64,000 bases of DNA from NCBI RefSeq assembly GCF_036898095.1, contig NC_090744.1:8690632-8754631 (forward strand), in the 5' to 3' direction. Made by a program: the position numbers and the translations under genes. Below are positions 20,612 to 32,589 of the stretch, piece by piece (within the stretch, counting starts at the first letter, position 1; every line of letters begins with the position of its first letter). The stretch is from Palaemon carinicauda. Taxonomy: Eukaryota > Arthropoda > Malacostraca > Decapoda > Palaemonidae. The notes beneath the pieces are model-generated. The model made no database searches. It was not told where the DNA came from and was given only the letters and a program-made list of their open reading frames with translations.

Positions 20612-22803
20612 TGTGTTACTCTATTTCACCGAGTCGTGGAACAAAAGTGTAATACAGTACTAAGGTTACTTTGTTATGCAATATTCAATATGCCCATATT
20701 TCATTACTTTTGTAGCTCCATCAACCCCTTATAATCTAATGTTATAATCTTCCATTTAATACTCAAATGACTCTAAAGCTCTATTGTATTCTTGAAGACT
20801 GTGGGCACAAAAATAATTACTTGCAAGGTTAAAGGTAGGTCTTTGTTTTTTGGCAAGATTGAAACACTAAGAGACATCGAAAGACATAACCTATTGTATT
20901 GTGAAATTGAAAATTGTACCCCTTTTGATATTTTACTGTAATATTTTAAATTGTACCCCTTTTCAAAATGACTTTACTTTCATTAGTTTCGTTAGACATC
21001 AATAAGTATTTTCCTTCTTGTTTTCCTTGAGATATTCATAACAAATAATGAGTAGGGTTTTTTATTACTTTGTGAGTAATCATTAATCATTGAACTTCTA
21101 GTCAAAGTTCAAGATAGGTATATGATAGTAATCAAATTGAAAAAGAAAAATGACCAGAAGGCCAGGTAATCTAACAAACGAAATGAAGCTAAAATGGCTA
21201 CACAAAAGATGTCGAGAATGAATCTGCCCACAATCTAGTGTATAGGTTAATAGTCTTAAAATATTTGTACATTGTCAAGATATATAATGAATTAAGAAGA
21301 GGAATAAAGATGATTATAAATTATCTACATTTAGGGCATTAACAAACTTTTGAATATGCTATCCCAATTATTGTGAACTTTGCAAGTGTAAAATACCTAA
21401 TATGTCTCTTACAAAGTTATGAATTTTCCCACAAGGAAGGGTACTGTTTAAAGGCAAGAATATTTGTGCACATCAGTATTGCATTAACCAAAAAAGCTAC
21501 CTAGAAATCAACGCTTAATTAAAACACTTGTTAAGACGATACGTAAACATACCTATTTTATGGAAATAAAACATTCTTACCTTGACCAATGTAAAAAATA
21601 AAAAAAAAAATCTTTGCCATTAATCCAGAAAATATTGCACTTAAAACAAAAACCTGACAAGATTCTTCATTAACGATTTATAAACCTATTCTTCATACTA
21701 AGTCAATTTTCCCACCCGTTAAACAAAACAAACACACACCTAAACCTAGACAGCTTCCCCTTCAACTACAAGATATTCGAAAACTTATTACACAATTTAT
21801 GTAAAATGATTAAAGTGTTATTTATCCCTCCTTTATGTCATTGGCCCAAATGACAGGAGACAAGAAACAAAATGGAATTTCTGAACCGAGCTGTGCACCT
21901 TTTCAGAGAGCCCAGGTATCTCGCCATAATAGAAAACTCTGACATTTAAGACTTGAAAATGACACTCCTACCAAATTCCTTGAAACACTTACGTTAAGTA
22001 CAATTATCATTAATCTTTAACATTTCAATTATACTTGAACTTAAAATTATGAAAAAAGAAAGAAACTGGAAATGATAGTTATCATTGATTACACATTAAC
22101 TTCAAAAAGAGCACAAACATGTCTGAATCACAATCCTTTTACATTACATAGATATTTCACTACTTGCATTACACAGTTCATAACAAATTTGATGTTTTTG
22201 TTATTGACTCAAGTGTACACAAATTAGCTAAGAAATTGAATATTACCAAAACCTGTACATTTGACATTAAAACCTCCAACAATATAAGCTTCTTAAATAT
22301 TTTGAAATATTTGATTTAAACAAAATTATTAATAACATATGATAAAATCTGATAAACCATTAAAATTAGAAGAATTTGAGGCTTCTGAGCAAATTAACAA
22401 TGGTATAACACAACAATAATTTTTCATGACTTTAGCTGTCAGGATAAAACCTACACTGACAAGACAACTGGATCAATAAGCAGACTAAAATCCAAAATAT
22501 TTACCAAAACAAGCTTCTGACCTTTGACAAGTACAATATATTCAATCAAACACATTGAGCTACAGCTCTCAAGACACCAGTAAAAGAATGAACCAATTCT
22601 GTACATGGGGAATAAAATAACAGTCCAAAAGAACAAGTGGAAACTCTAGTTAAGATCAGGATCTACCTCATGGACCCTTTAGCCCTTTTTATGGTGAGGA
22701 ATAATATGGCAAATGCTGATGCTCAAAGAGGAGGGGGCCACTGGGAGACTCATCAGCCATATGAGGCGAGAATCTTTGGTATTTTTAAAACATTTCCAAT
22801 TTT
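20610..22803. other. No gene seen
   Basis: About 2.2 kb of AT-rich DNA. AAATTGTACCCCTTTT occurs twice near 20909-20962. Frames of 60-75 aa have no recognised content. Confidence 0.5.
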
Positions 22804-22835
22804 GGGATAAGGGAGGATCAGGGATGGGGAGGGGG
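22804..22835 (+). other. Possible G-quadruplex motif
   Basis: Five G-runs of at least three are separated by loops of 4, 7, 2 and 1 nt (GGGATAAGGGAGG onward). This meets the usual G3+N1-7 rule in an otherwise AT-rich stretch. Confidence 0.55.
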
Positions 22836-22981
22836 AGCTCTGAAATTGGCGGCGAGTATCAAGTTAGAATAAAAGAGAACTTCATAAATCAATCCTATTT
22901 TAAAATATTTACAAAATCTCCAATTAATTTTAACAATTAGCAAGTTGTTCTTTAAGATATTCAAGGTATATTTATGTAGCC

Positions 22982-22983
<2 letters not shown>

Positions 22984-23045
<62 letters not shown>
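22984..23045. repeat. (GA)n microsatellite
   Basis: About 60 bp of uninterrupted GA. Confidence 0.97.
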
Positions 23046-23048
<3 letters not shown>

Positions 23049-23468
23049 CTAGAATGCTTAAAGTACCTAGTAATTAAAGGAGCTTCCCTAGTTTGGACTG
23101 ACCATCAAAATTCATCTAGTTTATATCCCATCCATTTTATACATAATCACAAATACACTTTTATCTACACAGCCATATAATTCCAAACTCTTCTCCTACC
23201 CTTTAGCTAAACAGAACCCCTTTGAGCTAAGGTTTTAACGATCCAAGAAATGAAAATTTTCATCTAATTATGCAATTCACTGATGTCGCCTTCAGAAAGT
23301 CCTATTCTACGAAAGATCCTTTCTAATATCAATCAACGGCCACACTATTTAGATTATGTTGTTTCATGCAGTAGATCTATAGTTAATGATTCATTAACAA
23401 TCAAAGTTTTTGGGGTTAACTTCAACACCTGTCATAGATTATTTCTATTTCCCAAAATATTATGAGCA

Positions 23469-23470
<2 letters not shown>
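23046..23470. other. No gene seen
   Basis: AT-rich spacer between two microsatellites. The 60-aa frame has no recognised content. Confidence 0.5.

Positions 23471-23540
<70 letters not shown>
23471..23540. repeat. (TA)n microsatellite
   Basis: About 70 bp of uninterrupted TA. Confidence 0.97.
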
Positions 23541-23544
<4 letters not shown>

Positions 23545-23629
23545 CTTGTTTCTGTTAAATCCATAATAAACTAGTGTGTGGTATAAAACATTATGCAAGC
23601 GTTGGTTACTATTAACCAATAAGTCAAAT

Positions 23630-24540
23630 AATTACCCAGATAGCTTACTGAATCAAGAAACCATTCTGATAACTATACAGATAAAAGAATCCCAGATTGC
23701 TCCATTTAAGCATTCCAAATAACAACAGAGGTGAAAGTGTCCAAAAAACTTCGAAGACCAAGATGGGTCACGAATAACTGAATGGACCAAACAGTAAGGA
23801 AATAGTCAAGCCAATGAATGAATAAAATAGCTCCTTAGACCAAGTTGTGTAGCAGATAACTCCATAGACAAAAGCTTGCTTTAATTTCATAGGCAAGAGA
23901 TCCATAGGAGATCCAAATAACTTTCAGATCAAGGAATGTCCTAGATAACTTCATTATCCAATGAGTGGCCATATAAATGTTCGTATAACTCCATAGACAA
24001 AGTGGGTACTAAAAATAAATTCTACAAGCTAAGAAATACTCAAAACTGGTAAATCAAATAAGTGTCCAAATAGTTTTTTGAATCAAGGAACATCCCAAAT
24101 AAATCAATGGATAAAGAATTCCAAGATTACTGAATAGACTAATGAATAAAAAAAAATAACATAAAAAATACACGTTAAGCCTGAATTTTCCACAATCCTT
24201 GGCTAAAGAGTTTCTCACATAGCTCCATTGACCAAGGATTGCTACGAAAGAAGTTTTAAGGAAATCAGAACTAAGGAGTATAACCACAAAAGCTTGGTAA
24301 ACCAAGGCATTGCCCAATAACCAATCGTTGCCTGAAGAGAATTCATAAAACATGGGATAATCTGCAAGACTTTTATAAATAAAAAGTGCCAGAAAAAGTC
24401 TCATATCAAAAGTGATAAAAATATATCTTTAAAACAGAATTATTTGAAAGGATCTACAAGCAAGGATTGCTCACAAACAGCTCTGTAGAGTAATGAATGT
24501 CCAGAGTAGATCAACAGAACCAAGAGGAAACACGGGATAT
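23630..24540. repeat. Highly degenerate array of about 28-bp units
   Basis: A weak phrase, roughly TAACTCCATAGACCAAGG plus AATGTCCAAA, recurs every 24-32 bp. Examples start at 23641, 23669, 23721, 23773, 23828, 23857 and near 23919, 23947 and 24070. Individual units match the consensus only partly. The 116-aa minus-strand frame in it is a consequence of the repeat (regular Leu and Phe spacing) and not a supported gene. Confidence 0.55.
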
Positions 24541-25617
24541 CAGAATTTACTGCAAACTAGACCATATACACCCCTCATAAAAAAAAAAAGTCAAGGAAAA
24601 GTTTAAAATCGCTTGAAACCAAACTGGCCCTTTCAAAACTGTCAGCTAGAGAGGCTTATAAATTTCATTAAGTCAGACATACAGTAACATAGAAACTTAG
24701 AAAAGCCTTGTAAAACTTTGCAAACCTATGTATGAAGGAATATATTTTGAACTGAGCTAAGATGATCATAACCGTTTACATAATTTTCTTTACAAGCTTT
24801 ACAACTAGTAATAAGAGTCCCAAAGAAGAAAAAACATGGATGTTTAGGTGTCCTTAGAATGAATATCTAAGGAAACCAGCATGAACAATTATTAAAATAA
24901 GCAAGAACTAGCTATTGATTTTGTAAAACCATTTAATTCTCCAGATATCTTGAAATATTTAAAACTAAAATTCAATTTTATTATTTTCATCCGGTAACCA
25001 CTGAAGAAAAAGGATTTTACTGTACCTTAAAGAAGAGACAAACAGGAAGACTTCAGATAAACTGAGATCTGAAGGAAACATTATATCTCCGAAGGAGATC
25101 CATATTTTCTATATAAAAAGATTAGACAACAAACCTATCCTAAAAAGAGAACTATATTTTCAGAAATTAGAGTTACCATGTTTCAGGACTTGATTAAGGG
25201 TATTTTTTCAGTCTAGATAGGCTTTACATTTTGTAGAAATCCGTAATTCCTTAAAAATGCTGGCATTTCTACCCCATCAAACCATCAATAATATACCAAT
25301 GATAAAATATCAACCTTCAGCAAGATCCATGAGAAGAGACTACAGAACCTTCATATATAATCAGTTACTAACAACATGAACTTGATAGCTTAGCGAAATT
25401 TATTATCATATGTTCAAACCAGTCCAAAAACGTATGGTAATAATTATGATATAACCGAATAATGTATATCACATACAATTCTCCAAATTGTTCAGCATCA
25501 CGAGCAGGTTTAATATCAAACGGTGCAGGAAAAGGGGAACTCAATTACTGCTGCTGAAACTTATTCAGATATGTTGCTTTTAAGCAGAGAACTCAGAAAA
25601 AGCAAGTCTACTCTATT
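24541..25617. other. No gene seen
   Basis: AT-rich spacer with no supported feature. Confidence 0.5.
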
Positions 25618-25730
25618 TACCAAAGCACTTCCCCCAATTTCGGAGGGTTAGCCGACCTAGCAAACAGGAACAAAGGGGGACTTTTCTTCTTTTCGCTCCT
25701 CCCAGCCTGACGAGGGATTCAGCCTAGCAA
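25618..25730 (-). mobile_element. LINE 3' UTR fragment
   Basis: The reverse complement contains CTCGTCAGGCTGGGAGG, GTCGGCTAACC and AAATTGGGGGAAGTGCTTTG in the same order as the LINE 3' UTR at 7265-7528. It is a severely 5'-truncated copy of the same or a sister family. Confidence 0.8.
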
Positions 25731-25734
25731 TAGT

Positions 25735-26010
25735 AGCTAATTGTCAACGCTAGTTAGAAAAGTAGAATACTATAAGCCCAAGGTCCCCAACAGGGAAAAG
25801 TCCAATGAGGAAAGGAAAAGAGGAATGATTAAACTATATATGAAAAGTAATGACCACAAAATATGAAATATCTGAAGGTCAGTGAAAAAGTTGAATTAGA
25901 TGTCATAATAAACTACGAGGAAAGACTCATGTCAACCTGTTCATCCTAAAAAACATTAGCTACAAGTTTGAACCTCTGAAGTTACACCGAATCAACTGCT
26001 AGATCAAGGA
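25735..26010 (-). pseudogene. LINE C-terminal remnant with 3' tail
   Basis: On the minus strand from about 26010 downwards, the sequence reads NELLDLAVDSV, stop, LQRFKLVANVF, stop. This matches from memory the C-terminal end of a decapod LINE (NDLP-RVVESVELQKFKLAANVF type). It is followed by a 3' UTR whose last about 110 bp match the end of the element at 27690-28155. Two stops in the short frame show it is dead. The clade (Jockey-like?) is uncertain. Confidence 0.6.
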
Positions 26011-27054
26011 GCTCATTTCACAAGGTGCAAAAGATGTGTGCTAATTAAAGGCAAAGCTTAAGGACCAATACATATTCATTGAATAAGAAGGCCTAATGGG
26101 AAGTAAGGATTGAAACAAAACCTTGTAATAGCATAAGCTAAAAAACAGAGTTAAAGACATCGAATTATCAAGTAGCTTTTCAATCTATCAAACTTAATCT
26201 AATATTGACAGGTGCCACAAAGCACAGTATCATAGAAATACAATGAAGAATTGAAATCACTGTATAAAAACAGATCATCACCCAATAGGACCTCACCTGA
26301 TTGAGAAAATGGTGATCAGTTGGACATTAGGATACAAGAGTGTAATGAGTAAAGATAAGACATGTTAACTTGGAAAAATATAGTTTTACAAACACATACC
26401 ATATGATCTGATTGAATATTTTCTATATCATTTCGTAAAAATAAATGACTTAAAGATACCACAATGCTTGTATGAGAAAAACTAGCCATTTAATATTATT
26501 ACCAAAAGTTTTAGCTAATTTGTTTTTAGTTTTATAATAGTATTATGATTATGTTTCTGAGTCACTCCAGATGCTATTTGGAAATTATTGCTACTGATAA
26601 CCCTTAAGTACAAATTCAAGTAGTATAAAACCGTTATCCCATATAGGATTAGACGAAGGAAAAGCATTGTGGCCAAATGAAATTAGAATAAAGTCCTATA
26701 ATCCTATAGTCCTAAAAAACAAAAGGTATTACCAATATACTAAATATAGAAAAATAATTAAACTAAAATTTTCAATTGATGAAAATACATTAGTGAGAGT
26801 GAGATATTATATTGAGGCTTACAGTAAATTTACCAAAATGTAAGATGGCAAAAAGCTGAGATAGTGATTAAAGTGGTTAATGTGGTGATTCCATGATATT
26901 TTAAGCTGTAGATAAAGTATATAACTTGATTTCTTTGTTGAAATTTCCTAATAAAATAACTAACAGTACCGTTTATGAGAATTAAGTGTTAAGCAACATA
27001 ATGTAAAAAGAAAGCATTATGGCATAGACAGTAAATGATGTTAAGATTTATAGA
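26011..27054. other. No gene seen
   Basis: AT-rich spacer with no supported feature. Confidence 0.5.
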
Positions 27055-27365
27055 AAATCATTAATTTTGCATTTGATTTTTAACAGGTAACTTTAACTTT
27101 TGATTAGGTGATATCAAAGTACTTAGAGCATCACTGTAAATAGTTCTAAAGTACATTTTTTTTTTTTAGATTATGAATTTCCCAAAACCTAAAACCATGG
27201 AGTGTATATAAATCATTAATTTTGCAATTGAATTATTATAACAACTAACTTCAACGTTTTTGATTAGATATCATCTTGGTACTTGAAGCCTCACTGTAAA
27301 TAGTTGTACATAAATGTTTAAAACATTTTCAATTCTCCCCAAAACCTCAAACCATGGAGTGTATT
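27055..27365. repeat. Two-copy tandem duplication, period about 156 bp
   Basis: AATCATTAATTTTGCA starts near 27056 and 27211. Both copies continue through ATCACTGTAAATAGTT or its variant and end at ACCATGGAGTGTAT (27193 and 27351). Confidence 0.85.
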
Positions 27366-27689
27366 TTTCACTTCTTGAAGTCACAGGTCCTAGATTCCAC
27401 GTGCACGGTATGTCAGAAGTTTTCTTGTGATAATAATTGACATTGCCATTAAATCTAATGTCAGTCATTTGTAAATCTTAAAATGCAGTCATCTTTATCC
27501 TGAAAAATATTTTATGAATTAAAACCTCTTACAATTTAAGAAAAATAAGACGCTTTGATAAGCGAACTCAAACATAATGAAATATCACATAAAAACATAA
27601 AATATCATATAAAAACTAATATCAATTTGGCTTTCCATTGTTACTCTTTAATGAAAATCAATAAAAACAAGTGCACATGCATTCAATAG
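27366..27689. other. No gene seen
   Basis: AT-rich spacer. Confidence 0.5.
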
Positions 27690-27724
<35 letters not shown>

Positions 27725-28155
27725 CATTATTATTATTATTATTATTATTACTTGCTAAGCTACAACCCTAGTTGGAAAAGCAAGATGCTATGAGCCCAGG
27801 GGCCCCAAGAGGGAAAATAGCCCAGTGAGGAAAGGAAACAAGAAAAAATAATACATTTTAAGAACAATGACATTTAAATAAATATTTCCTATATAAACTA
27901 TGAAAACTTTAACAAAACAAGAGGAAGAGAAACGAGAAAGAATAGTGAGCCCGAGTGTACCCTCAAGCAAGAGAAATCTAACCCAAGACAGTGGAAGACC
28001 ATGGTACAGAGGCTATGGCACTACCCAAGACTAGAGAACAATGGCTTGATTTTGGAGTGTCCTTCTCCTAGAAGAGCTGCTGACCATAGCTCAAGAGTCT
28101 CTTCTACCCTTACCAAGAGGAAAGTAGCCACTGGACAATTACAGTGTAGTAGTTA
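27690..28155 (-). mobile_element. Interspersed retroelement ending in (ATT)n
   Basis: On the minus strand the element ends GGGTTGTAGCTTAGCAAG and then (TAA)n, i.e. the (ATT)n tract at 27690-27751 is its 3' tail. The last about 110 bp (TTTCCTTTCCTCACTGGGCT, GGGCTCATAGCATC) match the tail at 25735-25850. The upstream body (CCACTGTCTTGGGTTAG, GGACACTCCAAAATCAAGCC) does not. I recall this body as very abundant in decapod genomes; only the tail match is shown here. It is a SINE or a LINE 3' UTR; no protein remains. Confidence 0.7.
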
Positions 28156-28826
28156 TTATATAATGTAAATAAAGAATTAAAATTTTATATGAAACATATT
28201 TGATTCCAAGTTTGCTAAAAAGAATATTCTTAGATTGAAACTAACTTCAAGGGAACCGTTTTGAAAAAAAAAAAAAAGATTTTTGGTTAACAAATGGAAA
28301 TTAATGCACCAATTGGTATGCACAAAATAATCTATAAATTATAAGGAATGTTTCAAGTAATTGAAATAATGATAATATTTATAGTGTCATTAAACTCAAA
28401 GCATCTCAATATTGAAGTAATTAATTCATTAATATCCACCAAGCTATTATTATATTAATTTTTCAATTGACTAACATAAACTAGTAAATTGTTCTATTAC
28501 AGAAAATCAAGTTATAGAACGTTATATTTCAATATTCATCTGATTTGTTTAAGTAAACTTTAGTGCATAACAAACAATTTCAAACTTAATGATGCACGAT
28601 CACTTCCAATATTTTTTTAAAGAAATTGTCTACAGTCCGTATAGATTTGCCTATTTTCGTATACAGTAAACAACAGATAACTTACTATAACCTAGAATAG
28701 AGTACCTTAATCATATAACCTTCTGAATTTATTTCCCATGATCAAACACACATAATACCACACACAAGAGAGATTAGTTCACCAGACTTTCAACTGAGCT
28801 CCACAAGGCACTAGAAGAGTTAGAAG
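28156..28826. other. No gene seen
   Basis: AT-rich spacer. Confidence 0.5.
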
Positions 28827-28982
28827 CCCCAGGCATACATGGCTGAGGATTATGAGCCGTGAAGTGTGACATGAGGAATGGAGGCGTGAAGTATGTGATG
28901 ATGAATGCAGAAGTATTGATAGACACGACTGGCAAAATCTAACCGAGGCCCTTGGCGTCAATAGGCGTTGGAGGATATGGTA
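28827..28982 (+). pseudogene. Remnant of a second LINE C-terminus
   Basis: CCAGGCATACATGGCTGAGG encodes PGIHG, then a stop. From 28897 the frame reads DDECRSIDRHDW and then QNLTEALGVNRRWR. This resembles from memory the DEWRSI...NLTEALCVNRRR tail of a decapod LINE. Frameshifts and stops separate the pieces. The overlapping 75-aa minus-strand frame is a shadow. Confidence 0.6.
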
Positions 28983-30395
28983 TTGGGGATGGTGGACTTG
29001 CTTCAAATATTAAGCAATAGTTCCCAGGTAAAATCAGTTTATGAATAACTTCAGTTTTGGACGAATGGAAAATTAAATGCCTGACTGAGAAATATTTGAT
29101 ATCATTTTTTGCTATAATGTTATGAATTTGAAGGCAATATTACAATTATCAATTTTTATATAAGTATAATTTTATAGGTTTAAGAAATATAGCATTCTAT
29201 GGTCCTAACTTTTAGTGTTTAAAATCTGTTGACACAAGAAAGTATACTATATATGACATTAGCTACTGTCATTTATCTAAGTTTTTGAAGACTTACGTTT
29301 TGAAAACTAATTGTATATTTATAATGGTCTCATATTATAGACATAAAACTAATAATGCATAGCAAAGACAAAATGTATGACCATCTCCCCAGACAATAAT
29401 CCGGATAACAATTTCACTTTCAAGAGAATCTCTGCAATACTGGATTTTTGTTGATATGTTCAAAACTACAGTACACTTTACATCTCTATCTTTCATAGAT
29501 ATTCACTACCTACTCTATATCCTAACTGAAATGCAAGTTTCTGAAAAAAAATTAAAATTCAAACTTATCTTTAAACTGATGTCAGTTGAATCTTACAGCC
29601 TCCATCCCTGTTATGAGCTTTGATATAGATATGATCAAATTAATCTTACGTCTTCACCATTCCTTTAGTTTCCATCTCCTTTCCATGTAATCGGGGGGGG
29701 GGGGGATTGGGTTATCCACTACTAAGTTTTTTTGTTGCCTGGCATTGACTTTTGGATTCCAAGTGTGCAGGTAAACAAATATATCTGAAAGAAAAGCAAA
29801 ATATCTTTACTCCAAATGTTCTCCACCTTTATATTATTACCCGACTCTTGATAATTAATTTGATACAGAAGAGTCATTATTTAGGATTAATAATTAAAAC
29901 AACTGGCATATTCAACTTCATAGTTAATCTAAAGAGATCCTTACAACTTGACCATATTATGATATTCTTCAACAAAAACATCTGAAGGAAGAACAGTGCT
30001 AATAACCAGAGTATAATATGAGATTGGTGCTTTCATATCAACCATATCATTTAAACCTTATACCGCCTTCTTTTGAACCGATCAGCGTTGGATAATCAGA
30101 AAAGTCTGACTCAAGGTCTGAATATCAGCCAGCTACAAGAATTTAGACACAAAGGCAATGCATAAGGCACTAAAGTTTTTTTCCCCTTTCAGATATTAAA
30201 TCTAAAATTGTAGCACAGTATCGTCAAGGGAAGCAAGATCTGAAACTTTAGAGACTCCTGAGGGAGATGCTGGAGAAGCTAACCTGCTTTGCTAAGGGAA
30301 ACAGGCAAATCTCCCGGCTTTGAGACTTATTCAAGAGGTAAAGAAAACTCTAAGAGCTAAATTTAAAGAGAAGCCGATCACACGCCTGCGTTTTT
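28983..30395. other. No gene seen; G13 tract
   Basis: AT-rich DNA. A run of 13 G lies at 29693-29705. The 77-aa frame at 29752 has no recognised content. Confidence 0.5.
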
Positions 30396-30566
30396 GGTGA
30401 CTGGAATCACAGTAAATGCTCAGTATACTGGCAAGAGGGGAGACTTCCCTGCCACCCGCTGGTAATTACCAGCCGACACCTTATCTTAGGTTTTAACTGC
30501 CTAGTTCCATGTTCCTTTAAATTAATCTCGTAATTAAAGGACTATGGTTTGTATTCATGTAGGAAC
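30396..30566 (-). repeat. Interspersed repeat, unnamed family, copy 2
   Basis: The reverse complement aligns with 3228-3391 through GTTCCTACA, AATACAAACCAT, GTCCTTT, GGAACT, ATAAGGTGTC and the CCAGT-TAC block, with several indels. Confidence 0.6.
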
Positions 30567-30845
30567 AAGTAACTATTGAGGAACCCAGTGAGAGACTGGG
30601 TTTTCTGGTTAGGTGGGAAATAAAAACGAGTATAATAAACCCTGGACCAGTAGCAAAGGTAAAAGAGTGGCAGCAAAACTAATTGGAAAATATTAAAGTT
30701 ATACTGTATATCATGTGTTTCCTGGGTAACCATGGCCTCCATATTGGGAAAAATATAGAAAATAGCAAGAAACAAGGATTTTAGCCAGCATAACCACACT
30801 CACATATCCTATTATACCGCATGTGTTTCATACACGCTCGTACAC

Positions 30846-31037
30846 TGTAACGGTTTTGATTTCTTATCTTATCACTCGCTCTCCCCTGCACTCTTGATAG
30901 ACCAACCTTGTTATCATGGTAGCCTATGCTTTATCATGTTTGAATCTTTGTGACGTTGTTTCTCGTAAGTCCCTGTATATAAACTCATGACCTGTTGAAA
31001 TAAAGCTAGTTGTATTTACCTCGCTTCTCGGTTATCA
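30846..31037 (+). mobile_element. Possible LTR of a retrotransposon
   Basis: A 192-bp stretch starting TGTAACGG and ending GGTTATCA (TG...CA ends, nearly inverted). It has TATATAA at 30976 and AATAAAG about 25 bp further on, the usual order of promoter and polyadenylation signals in an LTR. It is followed by CCTAAGTGGGGCCTCGCACA, which could be a primer-binding region. No target-site duplication or second LTR is visible. Confidence 0.4.
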
Positions 31038-31197
31038 CCTAAGTGGGGCCTCGCACACTATGCTAGGATTCCAGGTCTTTCTCTTTATTTACCAAGGAGT
31101 TTCAACTAACTGGAATAGCCTTACCAATTCCATTACTGTTTCACATATAAACCCACAATTTAATCACTGGCCAATGTAACAAATTTTAATTACTTAC

Positions 31198-31336
31198 TCA
31201 AGACTACGCAGGTCAAAGACAGCCGTCTTTCTGTAGCTACGGGGACTATTAATTGGAGTCCCCTTTCTACTGTTAGGTGAAGGTTTAATGTAGCTTCTTT
31301 TAGCAGAATGCTGCGCTGCTGTTCATACCTTCGATT
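31198..31336 (-). other. Possible exon (downstream), copy 1
   Basis: On the minus strand TTAATTAAACAG precedes AATCGAAGG and the segment ends ...CTTGA|GTAAGT, a consensus donor. It reads NRRYEQQRSILLKEATLN and onward for 46 codons plus one base. It lies 84 bp after the other exon candidate. No protein family is recognised. The 84-bp gap is also open in frame, so a single 111-aa frame is an alternative. Confidence 0.25.
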
Positions 31337-31420
31337 CTGTTTAATTAATAAATTTGTATAAATATAAGTCAAGCAAGAGAAAATATTTGGTATAAAAAAT
31401 GGAGTTAGAGAGATTTTTAC

Positions 31421-31537
31421 CTGGCGAATGACCATATTTGCAGATGATATCAGTTTAAATATGACTTGTTTACTTTCCAACAGAAATTCCTGATAACAGC
31501 CTCTCGATGTTGGGGGTATATACACTTGTATTAGGAT
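31421..31537 (-). other. Possible exon (upstream), copy 1
   Basis: On the minus strand a pyrimidine-rich CTCTTTTTAG precedes ATCC, and the segment ends CGCCAG|GTAAAA. The 117 nt give exactly 39 codons containing YIPPTSRGCYQEFLLESKQ. The same acceptor, donor and frame survive in the duplicate at 35190 onward, with about six substitutions. Confidence 0.28.
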
Positions 31538-31637
31538 CTAAAAAGAGTGTAACAGAAGTGATTATACCCTATCAATGGAAGAATCTTTATTGGCACTCCA
31601 TTTTGAATTACCCATTCCACCTTCATAGGGTATGTTA

Positions 31638-32390
31638 GCTTAGGTAAGGTAAGGTAAGGTAAGGTTGGTTAGGTAAGGTAAGGTAAGGTTGGTTAGGTAA
31701 GGTAAGGTAAGGTTGGTTAGGTAAGGTTGGTTAGGTAAGGTAAGGTAAGGTTGGTTAGGTAAGGTTGGTTAGGTAAGGTAAGGTATGTTAAGGTTGGTTA
31801 GGTAAGGTAAAGTAAGGTTAAGGTTTTAGCTAAGGTAAGGTAAGGTAAGGTTTTAGCTACGGTAAGGTGAGTTAGCTAAGGTAAGGTAAGGAAAGGTAAA
31901 GTAAGGTAAGGTAAGGTAAGGGAAGGGTAGGGTAGGGTAGGGTAGGGTAAGGTAGAGTAGGGTAGGGTAGGGTAAGGTAGAGTAGGGTAGGGTAGGGCAG
32001 GTTGGGTTAGGTTAGGTTAGGTAAGGGTAGGCTAGGTAAGGTAAGGATAGATTAGGTAAGGTAAGGATAGGTTAGATAAGGTAAGGATAGATTAGGTAAG
32101 GTAAGGATAGGTTAGATAAGGTAAGGATAGGTTAGATAAGGTAAGGATAGGTTAGATAAGGTAAGGATAGGCTAGCTAAGGTAGGGTAAGGTAGGGTAGG
32201 TAAGGTTAGGGTAGATTATGTAAGGTAAGGTAACGTAAGGCTATGTTAGATTAGGTAAGGTATGGAAAATGAGGAATGTAAGGCAAGGATAGGGAATGTA
32301 AGACAAGGGTGCGGTACGAGTAGGTAAAGTAGGATAGATAATGTGTAAGGGTAGGTAAGGTACGGTTAAGTAAGGTAATGGTATGCATTT
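31638..32390 (+). repeat. TAAGG/TTAGG pentamer array, copy 1
   Basis: Dense GGTAA, GGTTA, GGGTA and GGTTGGTTA units in many combinations, almost without C on this strand. Local higher-order phrases recur, such as AGGATAGGTTAGATAAGGTA (several copies from 32060). A short perfect (TTAGG)n stretch occurs near 32003-32022. Confidence 0.92.
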
Positions 32391-32560
32391 CATTGCATAC
32401 AGGCCTGCCTGGGCACTACCCGTACTATACTACCAACAAATCTGAATTGCACTAATCTTCACTAAGTTTAACTTGGCATGCCCAAATGTTTTGCATGTTT
32501 GGTTGCCAAATATCACTAAATCTTCGCACAGCACCTCTCAGGAGCAATATATGTGAGTGT
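32391..32560 (+). repeat. Unique block inside the duplicated locus, copy 1
   Basis: Non-repetitive sequence opening with a small hairpin (GTATGCA, 6-nt loop, TGCATAC), then GGCCTGCCTGGGCACTACCC. It matches 35973-36145 closely. It separates the pentamer array from the satellite seed. Confidence 0.85.
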
Positions 32561-32589
32561 GTAAGCTAAGGGTAGTAAAGGTGAGAGTA

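Noticed and set aside
24054..24404. 116-aa hydrophobic minus-strand frame resembling a membrane protein
   Set aside because: Its length and hydrophobicity follow from the AT-rich 28-bp degenerate array. No family match or gene structure is visible.
28779..29006. 75-aa minus-strand frame
   Set aside because: It lies opposite the LINE C-terminal remnant, which explains the sequence better.
31190..31525. A continuous 111-aa protein
   Set aside because: The middle 28 codons coincide with a segment having donor and acceptor signals and an intron-like base composition. Neither reading can be proved, so it is reported only as exon-like.
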